A stretch of 64,000 bases of DNA from JAVBMU01 sp031551755 (GTDB taxonomy: Bacteria; Actinomycetota; Actinomycetes; Actinomycetales; Cellulomonadaceae), in contig JAVBNE010000034.1 of the NCBI GenBank assembly GCA_031551755.1, positions 25,180 through 89,179 on the forward strand, given 5' to 3'. This document shows, one piece after another, positions 36,000 through 44,983 of this stretch. The notes beneath the pieces are model-generated. The model was not told the DNA's origin. It made no database searches and saw nothing but the letters and a program-made list of their open reading frames with translations. How positions within the stretch are numbered: the stretch's first letter is position 1; each line of letters opens with the position of its first letter. The translations under genes and the position numbers were made by a program.

Positions 36000-36606
36000 G
36001 GCTTCCCCCCAAGGAACGCAACGCGGCCCGGAGCACCAAAGCGACATCAGGCGCGGCGACCGTTTCCTCCCCGCGGTCGGCAACTACGGCGTCGACGGCA
36101 TCTTGAGCCGCCTTGGCATTCCAACCCAGGCCCACCAACGCCGCCACCACTTGGTCACGCTGGTCACTGGTTGTTCGCGGAACCGGTGTCTGCGACGCGC
36201 CGCTGGGTGCTCCGAGCTTCGTCCCCAGCTCCAAGACCATCCGCTGGGCACCCTTCTTGCCGATCCCCGGGACACGGACCAGTGCGGTCAAGTCCTCGTC
36301 GGCGATCGCCCGGCGCAAGGCATCCGGGGTATGGACGGCGAGCACTGCGAGCGCCAACCGGGGTCCGATGCCGGAAACGGTCTGGACGGTCTCAAATACC
36401 TCGCGTTCGTCGTCGTCGTCGAAGCCGTACAGGGTGAAGGAGTCTTCCCGCACCACCAGCGACGTCGCCAGCGTGGCCTGTGCACCCTCGCGGAGTTTGG
36501 CCAAAGTCGCCGGGGTCGCGAAGACCAGGTAACCGACGCCACCTACATCGACGATGGCTCGGTTGAGGTGGACGCGGGTCACCGTGCCCCGGATCGTTGC
36601 GATCAC
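35992..36606 (-). CDS. ruvA: Holliday junction DNA-binding protein RuvA
   Basis: A 204-residue tetrameric junction-binding protein. Domain I begins VIATIRGTVTRVHLN. Two helix-hairpin-helix motifs follow (VSGIGPRLALAVLA and VPGIGKKGAQRMVLEL), and a C-terminal RuvB-binding domain carries ALVGLGWNAKAAQDAVD. The GTG at 36606 has GGAGGG 7 nt upstream, which decides the start against a longer open frame. Confidence 0.95.
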   Translation of the reverse strand: MIATIRGTVTRVHLNRAIVDVGGVGYLVFATPATLAKLREGAQATLATSLVVREDSFTLYGFDDDDEREVFETVQTVSGIGPRLALAVLAVHTPDALRRAIADEDLTALVRVPGIGKKGAQRMVLELGTKLGAPSGASQTPVPRTTSDQRDQVVAALVGLGWNAKAAQDAVDAVVADRGEETVAAPDVALVLRAALRSLGGSHG

Positions 36607-36701
36607 CGCTGGCCCTCCGAATCTCTGCATTGGCGGCCTACCGACCACGAGCCGAACACCTGTACGAACGCGGCCACTGTAGCCACTACCGGCGGCTGGT
36701 C

Positions 36702-37265
36702 CTAGCCGATCCCCCGGCGCGCCGTTCGTTCAGCCGCAGCCCAAGCACGCTGCGCCGGTGTCAGCTCGTGTCGTTCGCCGCCTTGGAGTGCCCCGGCCGG
36801 CCGCCACAGGTGGCAGATCGCGAGGGCGAGGGCGTCGGCGGCGTCGGCGGGTTTTGGTTTATCGGCGAGCCCAAGGATCGAGACCACCATCCGCTGCACC
36901 TGCTCCTTGCCTGCGCTCCCGCTACCGGTGACGGCAGCCTTGACCTCGCTCGGGGTGTGCAAGGCCACTGGCACGCCGCGACGAGCGGCGGCCAGCATGG
37001 CCAACCCGGCGACCTGGGCGGTGCCGATCACGGTGCCCACATTGTGTTGGGCGAAAACACGCTCCACCGCGACGACATCCGGCACATGCTCGTCGAACCA
37101 TACGTCCAGGCGCTCGGCGATGCGCAGGAGCCGCAGGTCGAGGCTGAGGTCGGGCGGCGTCGTCAGGACCCCGACGGCCACCAGCACCGCACCTCGCCCA
37201 CGCGTGGAGTCGACGACGCCGATGCCACACCGGGTCAGCCCGGGGTCTACTCCGAGAACGCGCAC
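36702..37265 (-). CDS. ruvC: Holliday junction resolvase RuvC
   Basis: A 187-residue RNase H-fold endonuclease that resolves Holliday junctions. It starts GTG with MRVLGVDPGLTRCGIGVVD (first Asp). Then come VVAVERVFAQHNVGTVI (Glu), VALHTPSEVKAAVTGSGSAG and the final ADAADALALAICH (two Asp). All four acidic residues are present. It is preceded by the yebC gene and followed by ruvA after a 95-bp gap. Confidence 0.96.
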   Translation of the reverse strand: MRVLGVDPGLTRCGIGVVDSTRGRGAVLVAVGVLTTPPDLSLDLRLLRIAERLDVWFDEHVPDVVAVERVFAQHNVGTVIGTAQVAGLAMLAAARRGVPVALHTPSEVKAAVTGSGSAGKEQVQRMVVSILGLADKPKPADAADALALAICHLWRPAGALQGGERHELTPAQRAWAAAERTARRGIG

Positions 37266-37319
37266 CCTCTCAGCCTGACACTGGACCCTTGCGATCGCGG
37301 GCAGGCACGGCGGTCGCGG

Positions 37320-38075
37320 TCACTCCTCGTCGAGTGCGGCCATAACCTCGTCGGTGGCGTCGAAGTTGGCGTAGACGTTCTGCACGTCGTCGCTGTCCTC
37401 GAGCGCATCGATCAGGCGCATGATCTTGCGCGCTCCGTCGACGTCGACCTCGATCTCCATCGACGGGTGGAAGACCACATCGGCGGAGTCGTAGTCGATC
37501 CCGGCGGCCTGCAAGGCACTCCGCACGGGCACGAGGTCGGTGGCCTCGGTCATGATCTCGAAGGACTCGCCCAGGTCTGTGACTTCCTCGCCACCGGCTT
37601 CCAGGACCGCTTCCATGACGGCGTCCTCGGTGGTGCCTTCCTTCGGGACCACGATGATGCCTTTGCGGGAGAACAGGTAGGCGACCGATCCGGGGTCGGC
37701 GAGCTGGCCGCCGTTGCGAGTAAACGCGGTGCGCACCTCGGCGGCCGCCCGGTTCCGGTTGTCCGTGAGGCATTCGACCAGCACCGCGATGCCACCGTTG
37801 CCGTAACCCTCGTACATGATCGTCTGGTAGTCGGCGCCGCCGGCCTCCTGGCCGGAGCCCCGCTTGACCGCGCGGTCGATGTTGTCGTTGGGGACCGAGG
37901 ACTTCTTGGCCTTCTGCACGGCGTCGAAGAGTGTGGGGTTACCGGCCAGATCGCCGCCGCCCGTCCGGGCCGCGACCTCGATGTTCTTGATCAGCTTCGC
38001 GAAGAGCTTGCCGCGCCTGGCGTCGATCACGGCCTTCTTGTGCTTGGTCGTGGCCCATTTTGAATGCCCTGACAT
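37320..38075 (-). CDS. YebC/PmpR-family protein
   Basis: A 251-residue member of the YebC/PmpR/TACO1 family, with N-terminus MSGHSKWATTKHKKAVIDAR, then GKLFAKLIKNIEVAAR and the PNDNIDRAVKRG segment. The family was named as transcriptional regulators, and members have been linked to translation of proline-rich stretches. It lies upstream of ruvC, as in most bacteria, and downstream of pdxT with a 5-bp gap, so likely in one transcript. Confidence 0.93.
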   Translation of the reverse strand: MSGHSKWATTKHKKAVIDARRGKLFAKLIKNIEVAARTGGGDLAGNPTLFDAVQKAKKSSVPNDNIDRAVKRGSGQEAGGADYQTIMYEGYGNGGIAVLVECLTDNRNRAAAEVRTAFTRNGGQLADPGSVAYLFSRKGIIVVPKEGTTEDAVMEAVLEAGGEEVTDLGESFEIMTEATDLVPVRSALQAAGIDYDSADVVFHPSMEIEVDVDGARKIMRLIDALEDSDDVQNVYANFDATDEVMAALDEE

Positions 38076-38080
38076 GCCAG

Positions 38081-38662
38081 TTACCCCTTTACGATCTCGA
38101 CGAACAACTGATGTACACGCGCGTCTGAACTGAGTTCAGGATGAAACGCGGTGGCGAGGATGCGCCCTTGGTGGACTGCGACGATCCTACCGGCGTCGGT
38201 CCGGGCGAGAACGCGAACGGCAGGTCCGGCCTCCTCGACCCACGGCGCGCGGATGAACACACCGCGAACCTGCTCGGCTATGCCGGTCATGTTGATCGAC
38301 TGTTCGAAGGAGTCGATCTGCCGGCCGAAGGCATTCCGGCGAACCGTCACATCGAGACCGCCGAGGGTGCGTTGCGTCGCGGTCCCCCCCAGGACACGGT
38401 CGGCGAGCAGGATCATGCCGGCACAGGAGCCGTAGACGGCGAGGCCAGAGTGGATGGCCGCACGCAGGGGTTCGAGCAGGTCGAAGATACCGAGCAGATG
38501 GGCCATCGCGGTCGACTCCCCGCCGGGCAGCACGATTCCGTCGAGGCCGGCCAACTCGCCCGGCCGGCGAACCGGGCGGACCGTGACACCCAAGGACTCC
38601 AGCGCACGGCGGTGTTCGGCGACATCCCCCTGCAACGCGAGTACCCCGATCGTGACCGCCAC
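38081..38662 (-). CDS. pdxT: pyridoxal 5'-phosphate synthase glutaminase subunit
   Basis: A 193-residue class I glutaminase that supplies ammonia to PdxS for PLP synthesis. GVLALQGDVAEHRRAL starts the fold. PGGESTAMAHLL is the oxyanion region, GSCAGMILLADRV contains the catalytic cysteine, and TAFHPELSSDARVHQLF holds the His-x-Glu pair. PdxS is 1.3 kb upstream on the same strand, separated by mazE, mazF and a NUDIX gene, which is unusual because pdxS and pdxT are commonly adjacent. Confidence 0.95.
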   Translation of the reverse strand: MAVTIGVLALQGDVAEHRRALESLGVTVRPVRRPGELAGLDGIVLPGGESTAMAHLLGIFDLLEPLRAAIHSGLAVYGSCAGMILLADRVLGGTATQRTLGGLDVTVRRNAFGRQIDSFEQSINMTGIAEQVRGVFIRAPWVEEAGPAVRVLARTDAGRIVAVHQGRILATAFHPELSSDARVHQLFVEIVKG

Positions 38663-38665
38663 GGC

Positions 38666-39271
38666 CTACTCCTCCACCAGGCCGAGTGCCCGCACGCAGC
38701 CATCCCACCCGGCGAGCAACGGCTCCACGACATCGGCCAGGTCCGCCGGGAAGACCTCGATCGTGACCTCGCGCAGCTCGGCCAACGGCCACCAGCGCAG
38801 TTCGTCGAGGACGCTGTGTTCGATGTCGGTCCACCCCGCCCGGCTGAAGTCGTTGTCGCCGGACCAGCGGGCGAGGAAGAACACCTCGTCCTGGTGGCAC
38901 CGGGGACCGACGAATTCGAAGATCGCGCTGCGGGTCAACACCGGACCCTGCAGGTGGGCCGGGTCGAGGACCATTCCAGTTTCCTCCCGGACCTCACGCA
39001 CGGCCGCCGCGAGGTCCGACTCGCCGTCGTCGATGCCGCCGCCGACGGTGAACCACCAGGACCGTTCGGGTTGATCGACGTCGTGCCCACGGATCAACAG
39101 CAACCGGTCGGCCTCGTCGAGGATGAGCACACGCGCAGCGCGCCGGTAGTAGAGCCCGTCAGGACGTAAAGCCCACCCCGGCCCGGGGGCGGGAGCGATG
39201 GCATCGTTCGCCGCGTCGCTGGGAGTGAGTGAGGCACCGGGGTTGATCACGCCACGGGAGTCGCCGACCAT
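38666..39271 (-). CDS. NUDIX hydrolase
   Basis: A 201-residue hydrolase with a clear Nudix box, GGGIDDGESDLAAAVREVRE followed by ETGM, near residues 88-112. A preceding strand-rich region (ARVLILDEADRLLLIRGHD) is typical of MutT-like enzymes. The substrate is unknown. The ATG at 39271 overlaps the mazF stop by 1 bp; an in-frame GTG eight residues later is possible. The ATG-start peptide begins MVGDSRGVINPGASL. NUDIX genes occur between pimA/pdxS and pdxT in related actinobacteria, so it is probably core, with mazEF inserted beside it. Confidence 0.85.
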   Translation of the reverse strand: MVGDSRGVINPGASLTPSDAANDAIAPAPGPGWALRPDGLYYRRAARVLILDEADRLLLIRGHDVDQPERSWWFTVGGGIDDGESDLAAAVREVREETGMVLDPAHLQGPVLTRSAIFEFVGPRCHQDEVFFLARWSGDNDFSRAGWTDIEHSVLDELRWWPLAELREVTIEVFPADLADVVEPLLAGWDGCVRALGLVEE

Positions 39272-39615
39272 CACAGGCCGAGCACTCGCCGGAGGCCGGC
39301 ATCGATGGCGTCCATCAAGTTCTCCGGAAGCACGCTCGCGGTGGGATCGAGGTCGGCGCGGTCCACCGTTGTCGGCTGAGACACGTTGACCACCGAGTCC
39401 TTCGACAGGCCGGATGCCACGTCCGGGACGAACACATTGCCGGGGTGTTGTGCAAGAGCCGTGTTCGAGGTGATCGGCAGCACGACGATGGTGGCGATCC
39501 TGGATTTGTTGTACTGGTCGGACTGCACGACGACGGCCGGTCGCCGCTTGGCCGGTGCGCTGCCTCTCGGCTCCCCGAAGTCGACCCAGCACACCTCTCC
39601 GCGTCGGATCACCAC
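39271..39615 (-). CDS. mazF: MazF/PemK-family mRNA interferase toxin
   Basis: A 114-residue endoribonuclease toxin. VVIRRGEVCWVDFGEPRGSA starts the fold, with AKRRPAVVVQSDQYN containing the conserved arginine. ATIVVLPITSNTAL contains the Ser/Thr residue of the active site, and the end carries VLPENLMDAIDAGLRRVLGL. Two adjacent GTG codons (39615, 39612) can start it. The second overlaps the antitoxin stop as GTGA, the first matches the family start position. Translational coupling to the antitoxin is clear. Confidence 0.88.
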   Translation of the reverse strand: MVIRRGEVCWVDFGEPRGSAPAKRRPAVVVQSDQYNKSRIATIVVLPITSNTALAQHPGNVFVPDVASGLSKDSVVNVSQPTTVDRADLDPTASVLPENLMDAIDAGLRRVLGL

Positions 39616-39857
39616 TCGTCGAACGCCCCGGCCAGGCGCGTGTTCGCAGCGCGGCGGAACTCGGAGGTTTCCGCGCCTGGCTGACCGACCGCGTCGATCG
39701 CTTCGTCGATCTGCGCGGTCAGATCCGTGCTGGCAAGCTCGTCCGCGTACCGCTCGGCAGCCCGCCGGTAGAACTCGGACCGGGTCATCCCGTACTTCTG
39801 CGCGACGTGGTCGAAGCGTTCCGCGGAGCGGTCCGGGAGGCTGATCGCAGTCTTCAT
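39609..39857 (-). CDS. mazE: MazE-type ribbon-helix-helix antitoxin
   Basis: An 82-residue antitoxin. MKTAISLPDRSAERFDHVAQ and KYGMTRSEFYRRAAERYADE form a ribbon-helix-helix DNA-binding domain. The C-terminal half (GAETSEFRRAANTRLAGAFD) would thread into the toxin. It is the first gene of the pair. Just upstream are an inverted GGTGCCA/TGGCACC-like sequence near 39880-39905, which is a plausible operator, and then the pdxS stop at 39942. Confidence 0.85.
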   Translation of the reverse strand: MKTAISLPDRSAERFDHVAQKYGMTRSEFYRRAAERYADELASTDLTAQIDEAIDAVGQPGAETSEFRRAANTRLAGAFDEW

Positions 39858-39877
39858 GGACCAACGGTATAACTAGT

Positions 39878-39904
39878 TCCACCCTGGTGCCAGGGTGGCA
39901 CCAG
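39878..39904 (-). promoter_or_regulatory. candidate mazEF operator
   Basis: The sequence around 39880-39904 contains CCCTGGTGCCAGGGTGGCACCAGGG-type symmetry: CCTGGTGCCA and TGGCACCAGG as inverted arms, with an inner CCTGGTGCCAGG palindrome. It lies about 25-45 bp upstream of the mazE start, where autoregulation by the toxin-antitoxin complex would act. Confidence 0.6.
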
Positions 39905-39941
39905 GGCAACCAGCGACGCGAAGCCTACGCTGGCCCCCCAC

Positions 39942-40871
<930 letters not shown>

Positions 40872-40921
40872 CGTCCGACCGTACTGCCAAGGCCGCGCCC
40901 CGGCATCGGGGCGATCAGCAT

Positions 40922-41566
40922 TCAAGAAGGTTCCGGCACCATGGTCGACCGACCCAGTTCCGGCGGAGACGCGTCGTCCAGCTCGACGGTCACCGGCATC
41001 GGCGCACGACCGGCCAACCGGAAGAGACGCACGTACCACTTGCGTCGCACGTGCTGCGCCTGGGAAACCGCCTCGTTGTGGAACCGCCGGGCGAGCTGTG
41101 CGCGGAACCACGCACCGGCCAGGGCTGCGAGCAAGCCCGCGCCCCCGGGTGCCGACCTGAGCTCGGTGATCTCCCCCTCGCCACCCAGAGTAGATCGCAG
41201 GGTCGCGGAAAGGTCGCTTTCCGCTTGGGTCCGCTCGGGGTCCATCGCCCCCAGGAGTTGAGCGGTCGGCAACCCACCGCCGAGCCCCTCCCAGACCGGC
41301 ACGGCGATGACGCCCTCGACGTCCCCCGTGTCGATCACCGCACAGGCCGCATCCGTCAGGAGCAGCGAACTCGCCGGGTCCAGTCGACCGGAGAGCGCGA
41401 GCTCCAGGGCCGCGGAGGCGCGACGCACCAGCTGGGCGTCCAACGCCACCCGTGAAGACATGGCCTTGCGATGCAGCCGGTCGAGGCGCGAGGCGGCGAC
41501 CCACAGCATCCAGCCACCGAGGACAGCCACGGTGAACACGATCACCACGGCTTCGGACCAGCTCAT
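40922..41566 (-). CDS. conserved membrane-anchored protein of unknown function
   Basis: A 214-residue protein with one N-terminal membrane helix (AVVIVFTVAVLGGWMLWVAA, about residues 6-25), then a long helical cytoplasmic region with RLDRLHRKAMSSRVALDAQL, VRRASAALELALSG and FHNEAVSQAQHVRRKWYVRL. The layout is LemA-like, and it resembles the protein found beside pimA in other actinobacteria, but I cannot name a function. The start overlaps the pimA stop by 4 bp. Confidence 0.72.
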   Translation of the reverse strand: MSWSEAVVIVFTVAVLGGWMLWVAASRLDRLHRKAMSSRVALDAQLVRRASAALELALSGRLDPASSLLLTDAACAVIDTGDVEGVIAVPVWEGLGGGLPTAQLLGAMDPERTQAESDLSATLRSTLGGEGEITELRSAPGGAGLLAALAGAWFRAQLARRFHNEAVSQAQHVRRKWYVRLFRLAGRAPMPVTVELDDASPPELGRSTMVPEPS

Positions 41567-42795
41567 GTCGCCGGCCTCCCCTCAGCGGATGGCATCGCTT
41601 CCTCGGACTTCGATCGCTTCGACCGCCGACCCACCAGCCGAGACCAGCCGTCCTCCTCGATGGGAGCGACCACGCTCGAGGCGGCCATGACCATCTCGTA
41701 GACGGCCAGCACCTCACCGGTGACGGCCGACCAGTCGAACCGCTGCACGAAACTCCGGGCGTCTTGGCGATAGCCGTCCCGGGCCTTCTCATCAGCCAGC
41801 ACGTCGACGATCGTCTCAGCCAGCGCCACACTGTTGCCGATGGGGAAAAGCGCGCCCGCCGCACCGCCGTCCAGCACCCGCCGAAAGGCGCCGAGGTCAC
41901 TGGCCACCACACAGGTGCCGGCGCTCATCGCCTCGACCAGCACGATGCCGAAACTCTCCCCACCGGTCTGCGGGGCGATGTACAGATCGACCGAGGCCAG
42001 CAAGCTGGCCTTCTCCTCATCAGTGATCGACCCGAGGAACTCGACCGACTCCGCATGCTCGCCCAGCGCCTCCAGGGCCTCGGCCTTGCCCGCATCGCCT
42101 CGACCCGCCACGAGGAACCGAGCACCCGGGATGGTCTCGAGGACCCGTGGAATGGCGTCGGTCAACACCGGCAACCCCTTGCGGGGCTCATCCAGGCGAC
42201 CGAGGAAGGCGATGGTCGGCGCGTGCAGTGTCCCCTGCCACTGCGGGGCGGGGGCTGCTTGCCTGAAGGTATCCACATACACACCATTGGGGATCACGAC
42301 GGCGTCCCCGCCCAGATGGTCGACCAGGGTGCGCCGCGCATCCTCGGAAACCGCAATCCGGGCGTCGATCTTCTCGAGACTCTGCCGCACCAAGGGGTAG
42401 GCGACTTGCAACGCGCGCGAACGGATCAACGCGGTGTGGAAGGTGGCGACGATGGGCACCTGAGCGATCCAGAGCGCGAGCATGCTCAGCGACGGACTCA
42501 TCGGCTCATGAAGATGCAGGACGTCGAACTGCCCCGCCTCCAACCAACGGCGCACCCTGGTCGCCGTGACCGGCCCGAAGGTCAACCGCGCCACCGCGCC
42601 GTTGTAGCGCACCGGCACGGCTTTGCCTGCGGATGTCATGAAGTCGGGGATGGGGGTGTCGTCATCGGCGGGTGCGAGGATCTGCACCTCGTGCCCGAGC
42701 GCCCGCAATGCCTCCGCGAGATCCCGGACGTGGAACTGCACACCGCCCGGGGCGTCGAAGGAGTAGGGGCAGACAATGCCGATGCGCAAACTCAT
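41563..42795 (-). CDS. pimA: phosphatidylinositol alpha-mannosyltransferase
   Basis: A 410-residue GT4 glycosyltransferase. MSLRIGIVCPYSFDAPGGVQ and FHVRDLAEALRALGHEVQIL form the acceptor half. FDVLHLHEPMSPSLSMLAL and IVATFHTALIRSRALQ are PimA-typical. The donor half has VVIPNGVYVDTFR, FLGRLDEPRKGLPVL and the E-x7-E site in GESFGIVLVEAMSAG. In actinobacteria it adds the first mannose to PI on the cytoplasmic side of the membrane. Start and stop overlap the neighbours by 4 bp, so PI synthase, acyltransferase and PimA are co-expressed. Confidence 0.93.
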   Translation of the reverse strand: MSLRIGIVCPYSFDAPGGVQFHVRDLAEALRALGHEVQILAPADDDTPIPDFMTSAGKAVPVRYNGAVARLTFGPVTATRVRRWLEAGQFDVLHLHEPMSPSLSMLALWIAQVPIVATFHTALIRSRALQVAYPLVRQSLEKIDARIAVSEDARRTLVDHLGGDAVVIPNGVYVDTFRQAAPAPQWQGTLHAPTIAFLGRLDEPRKGLPVLTDAIPRVLETIPGARFLVAGRGDAGKAEALEALGEHAESVEFLGSITDEEKASLLASVDLYIAPQTGGESFGIVLVEAMSAGTCVVASDLGAFRRVLDGGAAGALFPIGNSVALAETIVDVLADEKARDGYRQDARSFVQRFDWSAVTGEVLAVYEMVMAASSVVAPIEEDGWSRLVGRRSKRSKSEEAMPSAEGRPAT

Positions 42796-43760
42796 GTGTC
42801 GCTCGCCACCTCACCGGCGGCTGCCCGGGTACGGGCATAGCGTTCCGGGTCGAGGTCAGCGATGAAGACCTTCTGCAACATGTGCCAATCCTCAGGGTGC
42901 TCGGCGAGGCTGACAGACACCGCATCTACCCAGCCCTGTGTGAGGGCGGTCACCTGTTCGCCGCGCGGCAGCCCCTCAGGGACGGTGACCGGCGGCAGGA
43001 ACCTCAAAACGATCCCCCACGGGGTTCCCGCCGTCTTGCGGCGCACACCGGTCAGCCGCTCGTAGAAGATCCCCACCGGGATGAGTGGGGTACCGGTGGC
43101 CGCCGCGAGAGCGGCGGGGCCGGCCGCAACTCGAGCACGCTCACCGAATAGATCGACCTCCACGCCCTTGGACGTCAGATCGCGATCGGCGAGCAGCGGA
43201 ATGATGACGCCCGGTCGGCCGGCGGCGCGCACGAGTTCCCGGAAGACACCCTCATCTCCCAGGGCGAGGATGCTGATCCCCAGGGACTCGCGCAAAGCGA
43301 GGAAGTCTTCAAAGAGCTGCGGCGGTTCGAGGCGCTCCGCAACCGTCAGCACCGGCGCGATGTTGAGTGAGGCGTAGGCACCGGCCAGATCCCAGTTACC
43401 TTGGTGGGTCAGGGCCAGCGCCGGGCTCAACGATCCCCCGAGGAACTGGGTGAGGTTGTCATACCCCTCGATGCGCGCGCGCGCCGTGATCTGCTCGGGG
43501 GTGGCACCCGGAAGCGTGAAGACTTCCCGGTAGTACCGCATGTAGGAGCGCATCCCCCGGCGCGACAGGCGGCGTAACGCCCGCCGACTCATTCCCGGCC
43601 GGACCCGAGCGAGGTTGCGCTCCAGCTGTCGCACACCGCCACCGTGCAACGCCCAGGCCACATCCGCCGCGGTCATCGCCACGAACCGGGTCAGTGGTTC
43701 AGGTAGCCGACGACCGTGGCGCCACGCGAAGGCGAAGGCCTTGCCGACGTCAAAACCCAC
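42792..43760 (-). CDS. phosphatidylinositol mannoside acyltransferase (PatA-like)
   Basis: A 322-residue member of the LpxL/LpxM-type lysophospholipid acyltransferase superfamily. The catalytic HX4D motif is HQGNWD. It acylates the mannose of PIM1/PIM2 in mycobacteria and corynebacteria. PLLADRDLTSKGVEVDLFGE and GEQVTALTQGWVDAVSVSLA are family segments. The GTG at 43760 has GGGAG 6-7 nt upstream and overlaps nothing; the pgsA stop is 2 bp away. A longer open frame begins within pgsA and is not used. It lies between PI synthase and PimA, matching its role. Confidence 0.9.
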   Translation of the reverse strand: MGFDVGKAFAFAWRHGRRLPEPLTRFVAMTAADVAWALHGGGVRQLERNLARVRPGMSRRALRRLSRRGMRSYMRYYREVFTLPGATPEQITARARIEGYDNLTQFLGGSLSPALALTHQGNWDLAGAYASLNIAPVLTVAERLEPPQLFEDFLALRESLGISILALGDEGVFRELVRAAGRPGVIIPLLADRDLTSKGVEVDLFGERARVAAGPAALAAATGTPLIPVGIFYERLTGVRRKTAGTPWGIVLRFLPPVTVPEGLPRGEQVTALTQGWVDAVSVSLAEHPEDWHMLQKVFIADLDPERYARTRAAAGEVASDT

Positions 43761-43762
43761 GC

Positions 43763-44407
43763 CTACTCCCGTCCTTCGGCGGCCTTCGCCACGCATTGCC
43801 GCTTGACGGTGACCATCCGCTGCACGACCGTGATCGCACTGGCCACGGCAAGCAACCCGAGGACCACCACCAACACGATGACCGGCACGCCCAAGCCGAC
43901 GAGCCCGGCGGCCACCAGCGCCGCGACCAGCCGGTCCGCGCGCTCGGCGATCCCGACCTGCGCCGTCATCCCCAAACCCTCGGCGCGAGCCCGCGCATAC
44001 GGCACGACCCCGCCCAGCGCGAGACAGCCGAGTGCGGCCGCGATACCCGCGACCGCCAGATCCGAGTCGATGTCGAAGTGGTCACCGCGCACGAAGTAGA
44101 GTGCCAGTCCCACGAAGATCGCCGCATCGGCGATCCGGTCCAAGGTCGAGTCCAGGAAGGCCCCCCAGGGGCCGGAACGACCCGATTGCCGTGCCATCGT
44201 GCCGTCGAGGACATCGGAAAACGCGAAGACCATGATGACCATCGTCGCCGCGAACAGGTGCCCGGTGGGGAACAGCCAGAGCGCGCCGACCACCACTCCC
44301 AGGGTGCCAGCGATCGTCACGACGTCGGGGCTGACACCCCACCGCAACAACACCTTTGCGACCGGCGTGAACAGCTTCGTCGTCAATGCGCGCAGGCGAC
44401 CGAACAT
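43763..44407 (-). CDS. pgsA: CDP-alcohol phosphatidyltransferase, likely phosphatidylinositol phosphate synthase
   Basis: A 214-residue integral membrane enzyme of the CDP-alcohol phosphatidyltransferase family. The signature DVLDGTMARQSG followed by WGAFLDSTLDRIAD supplies the metal-binding aspartates. About six helices are apparent. Placement next to PimA and the PatA-like acyltransferase suggests it uses inositol phosphate and CDP-diacylglycerol, rather than glycerol phosphate. It overlaps the HIT gene stop by 1 bp. Confidence 0.9.
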   Translation of the reverse strand: MFGRLRALTTKLFTPVAKVLLRWGVSPDVVTIAGTLGVVVGALWLFPTGHLFAATMVIMVFAFSDVLDGTMARQSGRSGPWGAFLDSTLDRIADAAIFVGLALYFVRGDHFDIDSDLAVAGIAAALGCLALGGVVPYARARAEGLGMTAQVGIAERADRLVAALVAAGLVGLGVPVIVLVVVLGLLAVASAITVVQRMVTVKRQCVAKAAEGRE

Positions 44408-44976
44408 CAGCGGTCCCCGTCAGCAGACGCCGGCCAGGCGGCGGCCACCTTGTTCCGGGTGTCCGCGAGCAGCTCCGGGATGGCCTTGGTCTGCGCCACG
44501 ACGGGCAGGAAGTTCGCATCGCCTGACCACCGGGGCACGACATGTTGGTGCAAATGAGCGGCAATCCCGGCGCCCGCGACCGCCCCTTGGTTCATGCCCA
44601 GGTTGAATCCGGCCGGCGCCGAGGTCGCCCGCAGTACCCGCATGGCGGTCTGGGTCAGCTCCGCGAGTTCGGTGGTCTCCGCGGGGGTCAGCTCGGGGTA
44701 ATCAGAAACATGCCGGTACGGCACCACCAACAGATGCCCGGGGTTGTACGGGTAGAGGTTCAGCACAACGAAGCAGCTGTGCCCCCGCGCGATCACCAGG
44801 CCCTCGGTGTCGTCCATGCGGACCACCCGGCAGAACGGGCACTCCCCCGCCGAGTCGTCCACCGGCTTGTCCTGACCGCCGATATACACCATGCGGTGGG
44901 GCGTCCACAGGCGCTCGAAGCCGTCCGCCTGGCGGGGGTAGCCGTGTGGTTCGTCGATGCGGGAGTCGTCAGTCAT
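44407..44976 (-). CDS. HIT-family nucleotide hydrolase/phosphorylase
   Basis: A 189-residue histidine-triad protein. CPFC near residue 46 is half of a likely zinc site. The catalytic triad is HLHQHVVPRW near residue 143. The N-terminal LWTPHRMVYIGG segment is seen in actinobacterial AP4A phosphorylase-like HIT proteins. The ATG at 44976 has AGGTG 10 nt upstream; a GTG two codons earlier is possible. It lies between thrS and pgsA, as in many actinobacteria. The substrate is not proven. Confidence 0.88.
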   Translation of the reverse strand: MTDDSRIDEPHGYPRQADGFERLWTPHRMVYIGGQDKPVDDSAGECPFCRVVRMDDTEGLVIARGHSCFVVLNLYPYNPGHLLVVPYRHVSDYPELTPAETTELAELTQTAMRVLRATSAPAGFNLGMNQGAVAGAGIAAHLHQHVVPRWSGDANFLPVVAQTKAIPELLADTRNKVAAAWPASADGDR

Positions 44977-44983
44977 GGGCACG

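Noticed and set aside
40872..41912. PdxS frame open for another kilobase upstream, giving a 656-residue reading
   Set aside because: The extension is arginine/glycine-rich shadow sequence covering the membrane-protein and pimA genes; PdxS homology starts at about 40871.
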